From Colius striatus (lineage: Eukaryota > Chordata > Aves > Coliiformes > Coliidae), in contig NC_084767.1 of NCBI RefSeq assembly GCF_028858725.1, forward strand, positions 19,483,895 to 19,547,894: a stretch of DNA of 64,000 nt, written 5' to 3'. Both the position numbers and the translations under genes were made by a program. Below, piece by piece: positions 34,641 through 54,044 of this stretch (the stretch's first letter is position 1; every line of letters starts with the position of its first letter). The notes under the pieces were generated by a model. That model worked only from the letters and a program-made list of their open reading frames with translations. It did no database searches and was not told where the DNA came from.

Positions 34641-37600
34641 TTAACAGTTATCACTTTTGAAGTGATTCCGCTTTGGTGATTGCAAATCTAGTCCAACTGG
34701 AATCATCTCCTTGTTCTTCAAGTATCTAATACTCCTCTGCTATAGTAACCAGCCACCGTAGCAAAGCACACATAAGCTTGGCAGTAGCTGTAAGTTTTAG
34801 CTCAATGAAAGCCTGTCATGCACATGGGCTGTACATATGCATTCTGTGTGGGATGCATGTTGAAGATAAAAGCACGTGATAATGTTAAACACTGCTATGA
34901 GTCATTCAGCTCAGTCAAGTCTATAAAAGAATGAAAAAAAAAGTCAGTAAACAAGATGCTGCTATTCTGAAAAACAGATGATACTGACCCCACAGAATTA
35001 GTTACAAAAGAACGTTTGGAAAAAATTCTGGGAATAAGAGAACTGACGAAACATTGTTTATAAAACTGTAATCACTTGTTATTTTCTTTCTATTCAAATA
35101 ACACCAATACAGATATTCTGTATGGAATATAACAATGTAAGGACAAATGAGATCAAGGAGCTGACCTCAAACCTAAGAAGAGCAAAGGGCTAAGATGATG
35201 AGCATGCAGAGTCAAAATCCTAAGAGACAGAACTTCCAAGAACTTCTTTCTAAAGCTACCCAGCAATTAAATGGCATTTGCTATTTGATGAACCCAACTG
35301 TGAATTAGTTACTGCTGCAACTTCATTTACTCCGTGACATAACTAGAGGCCTAAAGCTGATACAGAAATAGTGCCAGTTTCAACAAAAGCATGTTTTGAA
35401 TTATAAACTGTGGAAAGAAGTTACACAATACTAAAAAAAAAAAAAACCCCACACATTTATACCATCTCCAAATACTACAAAATGGTCTAAAGCCTAAGAT
35501 TTATTAAGCTGCCAAATTTTTCAACAACTGAGGGAGTTTTTTTGTGTCTGTATAAAATAATACATACTATATTTAAAATTGCTGGCTGCTATAAACATAC
35601 CTCCATTAAAAATGATTTTTTTTTTTTTTGTTTTGAAATGTAAAATGATGAGCTTACTTCATTATATTAATCCATTATATTATTTCTATCCAGAAATAAA
35701 GTATGGACATGTAAATCTAAAATATTTGCCAAAGTCTTAAAATAAAATACATTTTTGCCCCCCTCTCCCATGCTGTCTGGAGATGAAAACCTGTCCATGG
35801 TTACTATAGTTTTTCCCCGTGCAGAGAATCAACAGTTTTACACACCAGCAGACTGAGACATGCTTATTTTCACACCACAGCAACTTTATAATCCACCCTA
35901 CCCAACCCTAGGCAGATGGAATAACTCAGGATATTCAATACGTAATAAACATGATACAAACATATTTGGTGTCCTTGTTTTTCTGGAGTTGTTTTTTGGT
36001 TTTGTTTGTGATTTCCCCCCTCTATAAACAATAGGAGTACAGATATGAAAATGGAATATTCAATAAACATTTCATTTTATGAGAAGACTGGTCAAATGGC
36101 TAGGCTGCCAGCTTAACACTTAAGAAAAACAGAGTTTAATTCTCTTTCCCACCACGGACTTGGAAAACTCGATTATGGAGGAATCTACAATGGTACTAAT
36201 GAACAGTGGCATTCAGCAGTACCACAGCTAGAGCTACCCGAGCACTAAGCAAAATAAATCCACTGATTTCAGAGAAGGCTTTTGTGCATTTGTGGTAAGA
36301 TATTTATAAAAGTTAAGGATCTGTTAGCTGGAAATGCAGCATGACAAACCTCTTAATGAGTTAGACAGGTTCTTTATGTACAGCCCAGTTACGCAGTCAT
36401 CTAAAAAGTGTCAAAATGAGCTAGTGGATCTTGCTACTCCATCTAAGTAGTAACTACACAGGAATAATAGTGGACAAAGTCGATGCAAGGAAAATGCACG
36501 GAAGACTAATGTTGTCCTTTGGCAGGTACATGAAACTAAAGAATGTCTCATTATCCCCATGAAGTCAATCTTAAAAAATTAGTTTGCATTGTGTCCACTT
36601 TAATCATCTAGGCTTGCAGAATCCTTCAGAGAGAATGCCTCTTCCTGAAGATGAAGACACTGGATTGTACCAAATGTGAGTACAAGACTTTAAAGCTCAA
36701 AAATTGAATAAAATAAATGGTTTCTAGGAACTCAAAAAACACCAAGAAAATTAAACCAGAAGTAGTTGCACTTCTCTGTAACCATACAGCTAACATAACA
36801 GAAAGCACTGTCTGCTCTGTCACTGCGTGTTGTTCCCCTGTGCTCACTAACACTGTCTGTGCAACCTTAGCAGCCAGTGGGAAGTGTTACCAACTTCTCT
36901 GCCACTGCCACTTGGTAGCTGATCCCCAATGCCTCACCCCTGTCATACTACTGCAAGCTGCTGGTAATGACGGCACAAAGGAACTGGGCTGAGACCACTC
37001 TACTCTATTGCTTTAATAAAGATACAAAGCAATAGGAAGAAAAAATGTAATGATAAGATGCATGTCTGTTCCACTTCTTGATATTCACTGTATTGAGTAA
37101 CACCTATACTGTCCTTATGAGCCTTCTTAGGGTCAGTTGTTTATAAGTAAAATTAAAGGAATTTTTGGAGTGAAAAGTAGACTAAATGTATTTTTAAAAA
37201 CATACTAAATTAGATTTGAATATGTGTCATTCCATATACACAGTGAGATGTTTATTACTTACAGCATAATGTGATACATACAATTTTATTTGATGGGCAA
37301 ACTCAAACTGCAGAACAGAATTGAAAACCCATCTATATGAATATTTGCCACTATTTTGTAAGGCTGAAATGATACCAGTTTGCACGAGGGGCTCGTATGA
37401 GGCTTGGAAGTTTTTGTCTCAACTTATTTTTCTTAAATGGAAGTATGAACAAGTGTATCATCAGTCAAAAGGCTGTGGCTTGAAGAGATGGAAGACATCC
37501 TGGAATTATTGTATTCTAACACAATATGGATAAAGACATATAATTTTGTTCTAGTCCTCCACTGAAATAATGGTTTGAAATAACAATTGATAGATACAAA

Positions 37601-40427
37601 GCCGGAACAAATTCTTAGTTACAAAAGAAAAAATGTTCATACAAAGAACAGACCTGTAGAAAAGTCATTTGCAGATCTCAAAAATTACACGTTTGAACAA
37701 CTTACACGACTCTATCTCCATGCAGAAATCTGAAACTTCCAAGCAGGAAGCCAAAAATCTGATGCAGCCAGCTTCAGTTAACTGTAACAATGATCGTGGT
37801 CCTGGATCTCACACAATCAAAATGAAGGTTCTGATTCTGTCAACACACCACACCTATGCATATCAAGCTTTAAAATTGGAGGAAAGCTCAGGATTTTTTT
37901 CTTGTTATTCCAGGGAATTCACTGTAATATTATGAAATAATACAGCTGTCTTTAAAATAATCAAATTCTAGTTGCTTTGATTTTTATAAGATGTGTGTTC
38001 TGGTACATTGGGCCTGTTTCTAGCGTACCTAAAACATTAAGGAGCAAGCCTTGGGGGTGTGGGTGGCAAGGAGTGATGTATCAGCCACAAAGTGGACACA
38101 TCTGATTTTTAAAATCCACATGTATTTTTTTCTCAGTGTTTGTGATGTCTCTCTTGTCTCACCCCAACATTTTAGCACTAGTGAAGCTTCCCCAGTACTG
38201 TTGCCTCTCTTTTTCCCTGTGCTATTGTGCTGCACAGGCCTCTTACAGCTCATGCAGTGCTTTTATGTGTTAATTCAGTACACGTCATGTTTAACTCAGA
38301 GGCAGCTGTATTTTATTGATGAATGGTACATAAAAAGTTACGACCAGAGAGTTTTATGGGGAACCTGTAGCACACCGGAGGAGAAACTGCAGTTCTCTCG
38401 GTCCACATATTTTATTGAAAACAAATGTCACTTTGATAAAACTACTTACATGCCCAAACTGTAACTAGAATGAATTTGAGAATATTTAGTATAATAAAAA
38501 ACCCTACATGGGTAATCCTAAGTGTAGTCAGATCCTTAGCTATAAAGCTCCACGTTTTGACCCATTGATAAAACAGCAAGAGACCTCAGACTTAAAGCAA
38601 ATTAGATGTTATTAGGCTTATTAGTGACAACATTGATTATTACAATTCCACCACATGGAGACTATTTTACTCCAGAGACATATTCTAAGAATTTTAATAA
38701 ACATAATTACACAGATAGGCACTTACCCATTGCCCTTCTCCTCAGCTTTTCTTGAAAAATTATTACCATAAAGAAATGATTACAGTTTGTAAGTCTGGGC
38801 AAATATTTATTTGTGGTTTTGTTTTTTTTTTTTTTTAAACACAAATCAAAAGGGAATAAAGAAACAAGAAATAGTCCGAAATGCAAAGGTCTCATCTGTA
38901 ACAACTGGATTTAACAAAAGAACCTGACAATTTTTTATTTTTGAACTGAGAAAAGATTTGAGACATCCGATAATGTTTTTGTTCCTGTTGCACTTCAGTA
39001 ATACTCTGTCTCAAAGTATGCCAAAGGCATTAGTTTTGCCTCCCCTTTAAAGTCAGGAAAATGGAGACATGAATAAAACCTTGTGACTTGCATTATCTTT
39101 TTAAATTATTATCTGTGAAATTATGATGTTAAAAAAGTTTTTGGATTGTACGTGTCAGAGGCCCTGTGCAATCATGTTTTTTTAGCCTTGACTCCCACAA
39201 ATGGACTACCTCATTTCATGAAAGAAGAAATGGCAAATCCATAGTGATGGTGTATTAATTGGAATCTGTAGTTGAGTAAGCTAAGTTTTCAGTGGCTCTG
39301 GCCAGCAAGCTCAAAGATTTACAGCCACAGAATATTTTCAGCAACTAATTCAAAACACAGACAAAATGCCTCAACAGGCTTTATAAATATTGCAAGACTG
39401 AAAGACCACTGGAAAGGTTTGCTACAGACTACACAGACACTCTTCCCCATGCTTAAATGAGTGGCTTCTTAAAATATGAGCTGAAGAACAATCACTGAAA
39501 TGGCTTCAAAGTAAAAGCCAGGAGAGTGTGAGAGTCCATTGGGACCTATTCCTGAATACAGCCCTGCAGAGGAGGGTTAAGACAGAGCGTTTGCTCCCTA
39601 GAGTGGAGGCAGAAAGACCTAACCTGGTCTGCCACTACACCTTTGAAATAGTACATGGAAGGTAATGGAACTATACTTGTCTGCGCACAATGCTTATCCC
39701 CACTGCATCTCAAATCGAGCCTTCTGCCCACCACCTCAACCTCCAGCTCCCTCTCAGTCCTCTACAACACAAATAACGCATGAGTTCAAAAATACATGGA
39801 AAAATGATGCATGGTGCCTGAAAACAGATGCCCAAATATGCCAACAAATTCACCTTCTCTTGAAAATTGATAAAAAGGTTCAAAATGAAAATATAAATCA
39901 TACAAGTTTTTCCATTTTTAAATATGTCTTTCTAGCCACATTTTGATCAGGCTCAGATATAAACGTTCAACCGATCCTGAACTCGGTGAAACTGGTAGCA
40001 CCATACTATCACTCTTATACAATAAACACAGAGAACGTTATGCAATTTGCCAAAATTTTCTCTCCATCTCAAGATATATTTTTAGCTTCAACGGTGTTGG
40101 CTCTGATAAAAATGAATGATTATAATAAATGGTGCAGGAACAGTCACAATATGGTACATTTTAGTACAAACATCTCCCACAAAAACTTCTTGATATAAAC
40201 ACATTAGGATCTAAAATACCTTTCTTCCCTTTGACTTATTTAAAGACACTAATCAATCTACTAATCATCTTGCTTGAAGGAAAATAAGTTGAAAATGACA
40301 GACTGATTTTGGATCTCTGCAAGAATTTGCTACCCAGTGATTCACCTCTTGAACACAAAGCCCAGAAAGACTGCAGAGAGCCCACCATCACCCAAGAAAC
40401 TTGGAAAATGACTCATGTCTCACTTAC

Positions 40428-40572
40428 TCATTAATAATCAGATCTGGTGCAAAGCACAGGAGATTTCCATTTGATTGTTTATATGATCTCCATCCTAAAG
40501 CAAACGCCATTAGGAACATCCACGAGTACTGCAGAAGGGTCATTTGGTCATCCAGATGCAAATTTCTGAAAC
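40428..40572 (-). CDS. NR3C1: NR3C1 exon 6: ligand-binding domain helices 4-5 and beta-turn
   Basis: This 145-base exon equals the human exon 6 length I remember. It encodes (G)[19 protein letters not shown], then [19 protein letters not shown] and [10 protein letters not shown], the last Glu being split with exon 7. Arg611 (GWRSY), which contacts the steroid 3-keto group in human receptor, is kept, as is Phe623 of the beta-turn. The LDDQMTLLQ stretch is the nuclear receptor signature. Changes from human are Arg614Lys, Ser617Asn and Ala618Gly. The acceptor has a run of about thirteen Ts then ccag above 40572, and the donor is gtaagt below 40428. Confidence 0.97.
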
Positions 40573-42857
40573 CTGGAAAAAAAAAAATTGAGGTGTGACG
40601 GTATCAGTTGCACAAGAAAAGAGGAAAAGCTTCCACAATTTGGAAAAAGATCATGCTTATCATTAGTACAACTCATGTATTATCAATGTAGATCAACACT
40701 TTTACAAGTGCAACTCAAGTTTCTGTAACCGTGATGACTGTGCCTGAAACAACATTTCTTGACCTATGTATGGTCACTTGATTCAGTCAAGTATTTTGAA
40801 TTAGATTACTGTCAGAAGAGAAAAAGAAGTTAGAATAGTAGGAGGTTTCTAATGAGAAAATTCTTGCTGGACAAAACCAATGCAGTTTAAAAGGGGTGCA
40901 GAATTCCAACACCATTTTTTCCAGATACTAAGGCTACATTTAAACACTTAATATACCATTAGGGAATCTGTTGTCTAAAATTTGGCCCATGCAGAAATTA
41001 AGCGTTTGTAACTGTAGGACTTCAGTTACATGTTCTGGAGAATACTATTAGATGCAAAACTTGAGAGGTTTGAATAGAAAGTGCCAGCGCAAATCAACCT
41101 TAGATGATTTGAAAGTGTAACTGTTAACCATATAAAACAATGTTACACAGAAAAATAGTCAAAAGAGAACAACAGAAGGAGTACCTCCTGAACTCTACAT
41201 TGCATGTTATAATCACACTCACATATGTACATTTCAATAAAAACTCTCAGCACTCTACCTACAAACATGCATGACAGTGAAATCCTGGTGCTGATAGCCA
41301 CAATATTAGTTATGTCCTGGATGGACTGGGTACCAGATGGTAAGTCTCAATGGGTGCTAAAGGTAGTAAAATAGGATGTAACAGTTGAAAAAATAAAATT
41401 TAAAAAATTGGAATACATGCGTGTGCTTATGTGGAACAGAAGGGCAGATTACAAAAGACAGCAATTATACTTAATATACACCGTATGTTATTTGGATAGC
41501 TTTCAAAAATAACGGCATTTTTTTACTTTGAGAGCACTGCACTAGACAATAAATGATTTTGTGTCAAATTCTGCTCTTATTCAACAAAAATTACACACAA
41601 CTCAGTAAACACAAAACAGTAAGGTAACTAATTGCATTATAGTTGCCATCGTTAACTACTTCCAATTTTGTAAGAATATGTAGCATGAACTGAGTCAACC
41701 AACGAGGAAATCCATAAAATCTAAAAATTAGTCCCTCAAACAGTCTTAAAATGTAGACAGTTTTTAATTTGCAGCAATAGTTCCTATTAGATCCTGCTTA
41801 CATTTAGCAAGGAAATATTGTGCCCCATTGAATCATCATTAATGTCTGAATTCAAGTTGATTTTGTTTAATTTTATTAAGCATCTGATATCTAAAAAGCT
41901 CATAACAGTGCTGCTTCCTGAAGACATTTAAGTAGGTGGCATTCAGTGGATCAATATGTAACAAATTTTAATATGTCTAACTTCAGGAAAAGCCTTGGAC
42001 TTTGGAGAGAGCAGTTCACCACCATTTACTACTTCTGAATTGCAAACACAGTGCTTCAAAGTTATTTCAAACTTACTGGATCAAATCTTGAAATCTTTCC
42101 TCAAACCCTCCTCAGGAAAAGGCTGTTTTGCAATCCCAACTATAGAGTTTGGCAATCAATGCTGGCTTAATGTTAGTATGTCTGATGGTGTACAACCAGT
42201 AGCAGTATGTACACAAAGAACCACCTTAGCAAACAAATAGAAGACAAGAAAATGCTAAGAAGAGTTCCTATTAATGTAATTACTAGAGAGACTGGCATTT
42301 TCATTAAGAGCATATGTTCAAATCTGAGGGGTTTGATCTAATTAAGGAAACTGCTCAGAAGAGATTAGGCACACAAAACTGTTTTATAAAAATGGCAAAG
42401 TTTGTATTTGCGAATACCAGATGGTCTCCTCAAGACTTGTCCCAGAAGAAAGTGCACACATGTGAGCTTTTCCTAATGCAGATCTCTGCTAACTCAGCGT
42501 CACACCCCATTGCACGAAAGCCCTGTCATACACACAAACCTCTCTATCCACATCTCTGCTGGACACACACCTCTAAGTCTCCTAGCCTTATCTTTCCTAC
42601 TGTTGATTTATTTCCCATCTCAAGAGCAACTCCATTATGACTCATAACTGTCATTATCAGACCTTTTGGGTTTTTGGCAGATGTGTTATGTGATGTTATT
42701 CTTGGGCAATATATGCATTAGGGAGGTGGCTTTCCTAGGGTTTCTGAAAACAGGTAGCTAGTAGTACTGAGCAGAAGTGAAAGACATGAAAGTACTAGCC
42801 TTTGATAAGAATAAACAGATCTTCAGCTTTACTTTAGGCCTTGGTCTTTCTAAAAAA

Positions 42858-44196
42858 TGTCATGGTTTGACATGACAGCCTTTTCTGGTCAGGGGGAAGG
42901 GGCTGCAAAGATGGCTCCTGTAAGAAGTTGCTCACAACTCTCCCCAGCTCTGAGCCAGACCCACTTCTGGGGCTGAGCCAATTAGACGCCTCCACGATCA
43001 CTTTTTAAGAAGAAGCCGGAAGGGGAGGTGTCTTCCTCCATCTTCTTTCTTTCTTCTGCCCCTTCTTCTCTTCTTCTGGCTGGTGGTGGTGCAAGGAGTA
43101 GGAACGGTGAGAGAAACAACCATGCGGACTCCAAGGTCAGTGATGAAAGGGAGGAGATGTACTGTAGCAGAGACTCCCCTGCATTCTATGGAGAGAACTG
43201 GTGAAGCTGAGATTTATTTTCATTTCTTTAAAGACCCCACATCAGCGGGAGAGACTCATTTTGATAATGAGCCCGCATCAGGGGCAAAGACTCATTTTGC
43301 TAAAGCTGACCCCGGACCAGGGGCAGCAATTCACTTCATTAAAGGCCCCGAGCCAGGGACAGTGATTTTGGCCGGAGGAGGCCTTGTCCCGAAGGAGGGG
43401 CCCTTTATCACTATGGCCGGAGCAGGCCCTGTCCCGAGGAAGGGACCCAATATCCACAGCTGCAACTGTGGGGAGGAACCCACGACAAAGCAGCTCATTA
43501 AACTTAGGCCCAGAAGAGGCCTTGTCCCGAGAGAGGGACCTTGCAACTGCAGAAACTGCAACCGCGGTGAAGAATCCACGTCAGAGATATTCACCAAGGA
43601 CTGTGTCCCGTGTGAGGGACCCTGTATCGGCAGAAGCCACAGCTGCTGGGAACAACCCACACCAGAGAAGTTTGTTAAGGACTGTGTTCCGGGGGAGGAA
43701 CCCCGTGTTGGAGCAGGGGAAGAATGCCAGGAGTCATCCTCATCTGAGAAGACAGAAGCGGCAAAGCCCATCTGTGAGAGACTGACCACATCCCCCACTC
43801 CCTGCCCCCCTGAGCTGTTGCGGGGGGAGGAGGTAGAGATATCGGGAGCAGTGAGCTGGGCCCGGGAAGAAAGGAGGGATGGGGGAGGGAGATCTTAAAG
43901 TGCTGGTTGTAATTTTCTCATCATCCTACTCCCTTTTTGCTTTTATTCCGTTCTGTTTCTTGTAGAATAAACTTTCCTACTTTCCTCTCTAAGTCGAGTA
44001 CTGGAGTCTGTTTTGCCCAGAACCATAATTGGCAGTGAGCCCTCCCTGCCCTTGTCTCAATCCACAACAATCTTGCTTATCTTTTTACTCCCATTTCACT
44101 GGGTCCTCCGCCATCTTAACGAGGGTGGGGGTGAATGGGGGCATCGAGCAAGAAACTGTCGTGGTGCTGTTGTGCTAGCTGGGCCAAACCACGACA
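42858..44196 (+). mobile_element. LTR of an endogenous retrovirus (apparent solo LTR)
   Basis: The 1,339-base element begins TGTCATGGTTTGAC and ends with GGCCAAACCACGACA, giving imperfect TG...CA inverted ends. It is flanked by aaaa on each side, compatible with a short target-site duplication but uninformative in an A-run. An AATAAA at 43966-43971 followed by a T-rich stretch and the aattggcagtgagccctccc segment suggest an R-U5 end, so the order is U3-R-U5 on the + strand. No gag, pol or env sequence adjoins, so it is read as a solo LTR left by recombination. The family resembles long LTRs common in songbird and other neoavian genomes. It lies antisense to NR3C1, so its poly(A) signal does not face NR3C1 transcription. 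Confidence 0.75.
43083..43898 (+). other. Open frame of 271 codons inside the LTR, built from two repeat arrays
   Basis: The frame runs from ATG at 43083 to a stop at 43896-43898. Residues about 45-95 show three to four copies of a 12-13 residue unit (P-x-S-G-x-x-T/I-HF type). Residues about 100-225 show five copies of a VPxEGP motif, the last ones spaced 26-30 residues and including KDCVPCEGP and KDCVPGEEP. No known domain, signal peptide or membrane segment is seen. Because it lies wholly within the LTR's U3-like part, and repeat periods that are near multiples of three keep frames open, it is more likely non-coding than a real gene. Whether it is ever translated is unknown. Confidence 0.4.
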
Positions 44197-44336
44197 AAAA
44201 CATACTGTGTACTAGGTCCAACCCTGAGATGTGACATCGCTTCTTCTCTGAGGCAACTGTGACTGTGTCTTCAGGTGGGAGCCAAAACAGTAACAAATCT
44301 TCCACATTCCCTAGGTGACAGTCAGTTTGTGTACTG

Positions 44337-44545
44337 CAAAATCACAGACTTGTTTGGGTTGGAAGGGACCTTAAAGCTTATCTCATACCAACTCCCTGCC
44401 TTGGGCAGGGACACCTTCCACTAGCCCTAGTTACTCCAAGCCCCATCCAATCCGTACTTGAACATTTCCAGGGATGGGGCAGCCACCACTTACCTCTCTG
44501 GGCAACCTGTGCCAAAGCCTCACCACCCTCCCAGTAGTAATAGCT
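44337..44545 (-). mobile_element. CR1 LINE 3'-end fragment (minus orientation)
   Basis: The + strand shows the reversed CR1 tail: aaaatcacagacttgtttgg, gttggaagggaccttaaagc, ccctgccttgggcagggaca, ccttccactagccc, ccagggatggggcagccacc, and cctctctgggcaacctgtgc. It is sense to NR3C1 and lies within 550 bases of exon 5. The 5' portion of the element is missing. Confidence 0.9.
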
Positions 44546-45075
44546 ACAGTGCTTGAGAGAAAAATTAACATCTTGACTTCCACTATACATCTGGGTGGTC
44601 AAATGCCTATTCCCAGTCAAGAAAAAAACCTTACAGATATGGTAAGGTATACTGAAAAAGAAAAGAATCTTCCATCAATGTAGACTCTGACAAGTCAGTA
44701 CAGCAGCACCAATCTACAGAAGTCAAAAGAATCTCATTGCTACAGATATTAAAGAAATAACTACTTAAGAGGTGGAGCTAGAGCTAACAAAAATTGTTCT
44801 ATTATTAAAAAAACCTAAATCACAATTTTCATATGAATTTTAACAGTCAAAGGTCAAATGGTTCAAGTAAAATGACCCAACTTGTAATACTAGCAAATAA
44901 ATCTTTGCATTTGTATTTTGTTCTGCTTTTCCACTCCAAAAGCATTTGAGACATGAATAAGCTAAGATATTACGAAAACTTCACCTGTGAAGGCTCTGAA
45001 GGACACCAAACACAAAGACAGGTTTGAAGTACACTAGAAAAACTGTACTTTGTGACGGGTGCATTTGCATATTAC

Positions 45076-45354
45076 CTGGTATTGCCTTTGCCCACTTCAC
45101 TGCAGCCACAACTTGCCGTCCCCCCAGCATGTTGAGAGTGGAGAGTATGCGCCAGCTGGAGTCGGGCAGTGTACTGTCGTAGCCCGAGTACAGCACCTCG
45201 GGCTCGATCACCTCCAGGAGGGACACCAGGGTGGGTGTCAGCTGCGGCAGTGTCGCTGGGACGATGCTCTTGTTTCCTGGTGTTTCCGAAACATCCCGTG
45301 TTCCCGCAGTGCTGGTCTGCTGAATTCCTTTGATCTTCTTCTTTGTTTTTCGAG
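45076..45354 (-). CDS. NR3C1: NR3C1 exon 5: hinge and start of ligand-binding domain (helices 1-3)
   Basis: This 279-base exon equals the human exon 5 length I remember. It encodes (A)[19 protein letters not shown], then [57 protein letters not shown] and [17 protein letters not shown]. The RKTKKKIKG stretch is the NL1 nuclear localisation signal at the end of the DNA-binding domain. Asn564 and Gln570 (LNMLGGRQ), which contact the steroid, are kept. The hinge between IQQ and TPGNK differs most from human, as expected for a flexible linker. The acceptor is ccaaaactttcctag above 45354 and the donor is gtaata below 45076. Confidence 0.97.
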
Positions 45355-53880
<8,526 letters not shown>

Positions 53881-54044
53881 CTTCCACAGCTCTTTTGAAG
53901 AACACTTTGCAGCTGCCACAGGTAAGAACACCATAGTGACAGCCAGAGGCCTCATCAGAGCAAACAAGACAAAGCTTGGGAGGTGGTCCCGTAGTTGCTG
54001 AGGTTGTGGATGGAGAAGAGCTTACATCTGATCTCATTCCAGGG
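53881..54044 (-). CDS. NR3C1: NR3C1 exon 3: first zinc finger of DNA-binding domain
   Basis: This 164-base exon is one codon shorter than the 167 bases I remember for human. It encodes (S)[19 protein letters not shown], then [19 protein letters not shown] and [16 protein letters not shown]. The four zinc-binding cysteines are present. CGSCKV holds the P-box (Gly-Ser-Val) that sets recognition of glucocorticoid response elements. The core finger from KLCLVC onward looks identical to human; the missing codon falls in the Ser/Thr-rich linker before it. The acceptor is a T-run then ag (complement of 54045-54046) and the donor is gtaaga below 53881. The AF-1 exon 2 is not in the window. Confidence 0.97.

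Larger units (their letters stand above)
31449..40427 (-). other. NR3C1: NR3C1 intron 6
   Basis: A 9-kb AT-rich intron, the longest complete one here. It holds a CR1 copy in antisense orientation (32120-33042), an unassigned GC-richer patch (about 33940-34640) and several A- or T-runs (for example near 33590, 35430, 35615 and 38820). I recognise no exon. The many short frames show no domain. Confidence 0.85.
40573..45075 (-). other. NR3C1: NR3C1 intron 5
   Basis: A 4.5-kb intron that contains the LTR element at 42858-44196 and a CR1 fragment at 44337-44545, both close to exon 5. The rest (40573-42857 and 44546-45075) is AT-rich without a recognised feature. Confidence 0.85.
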
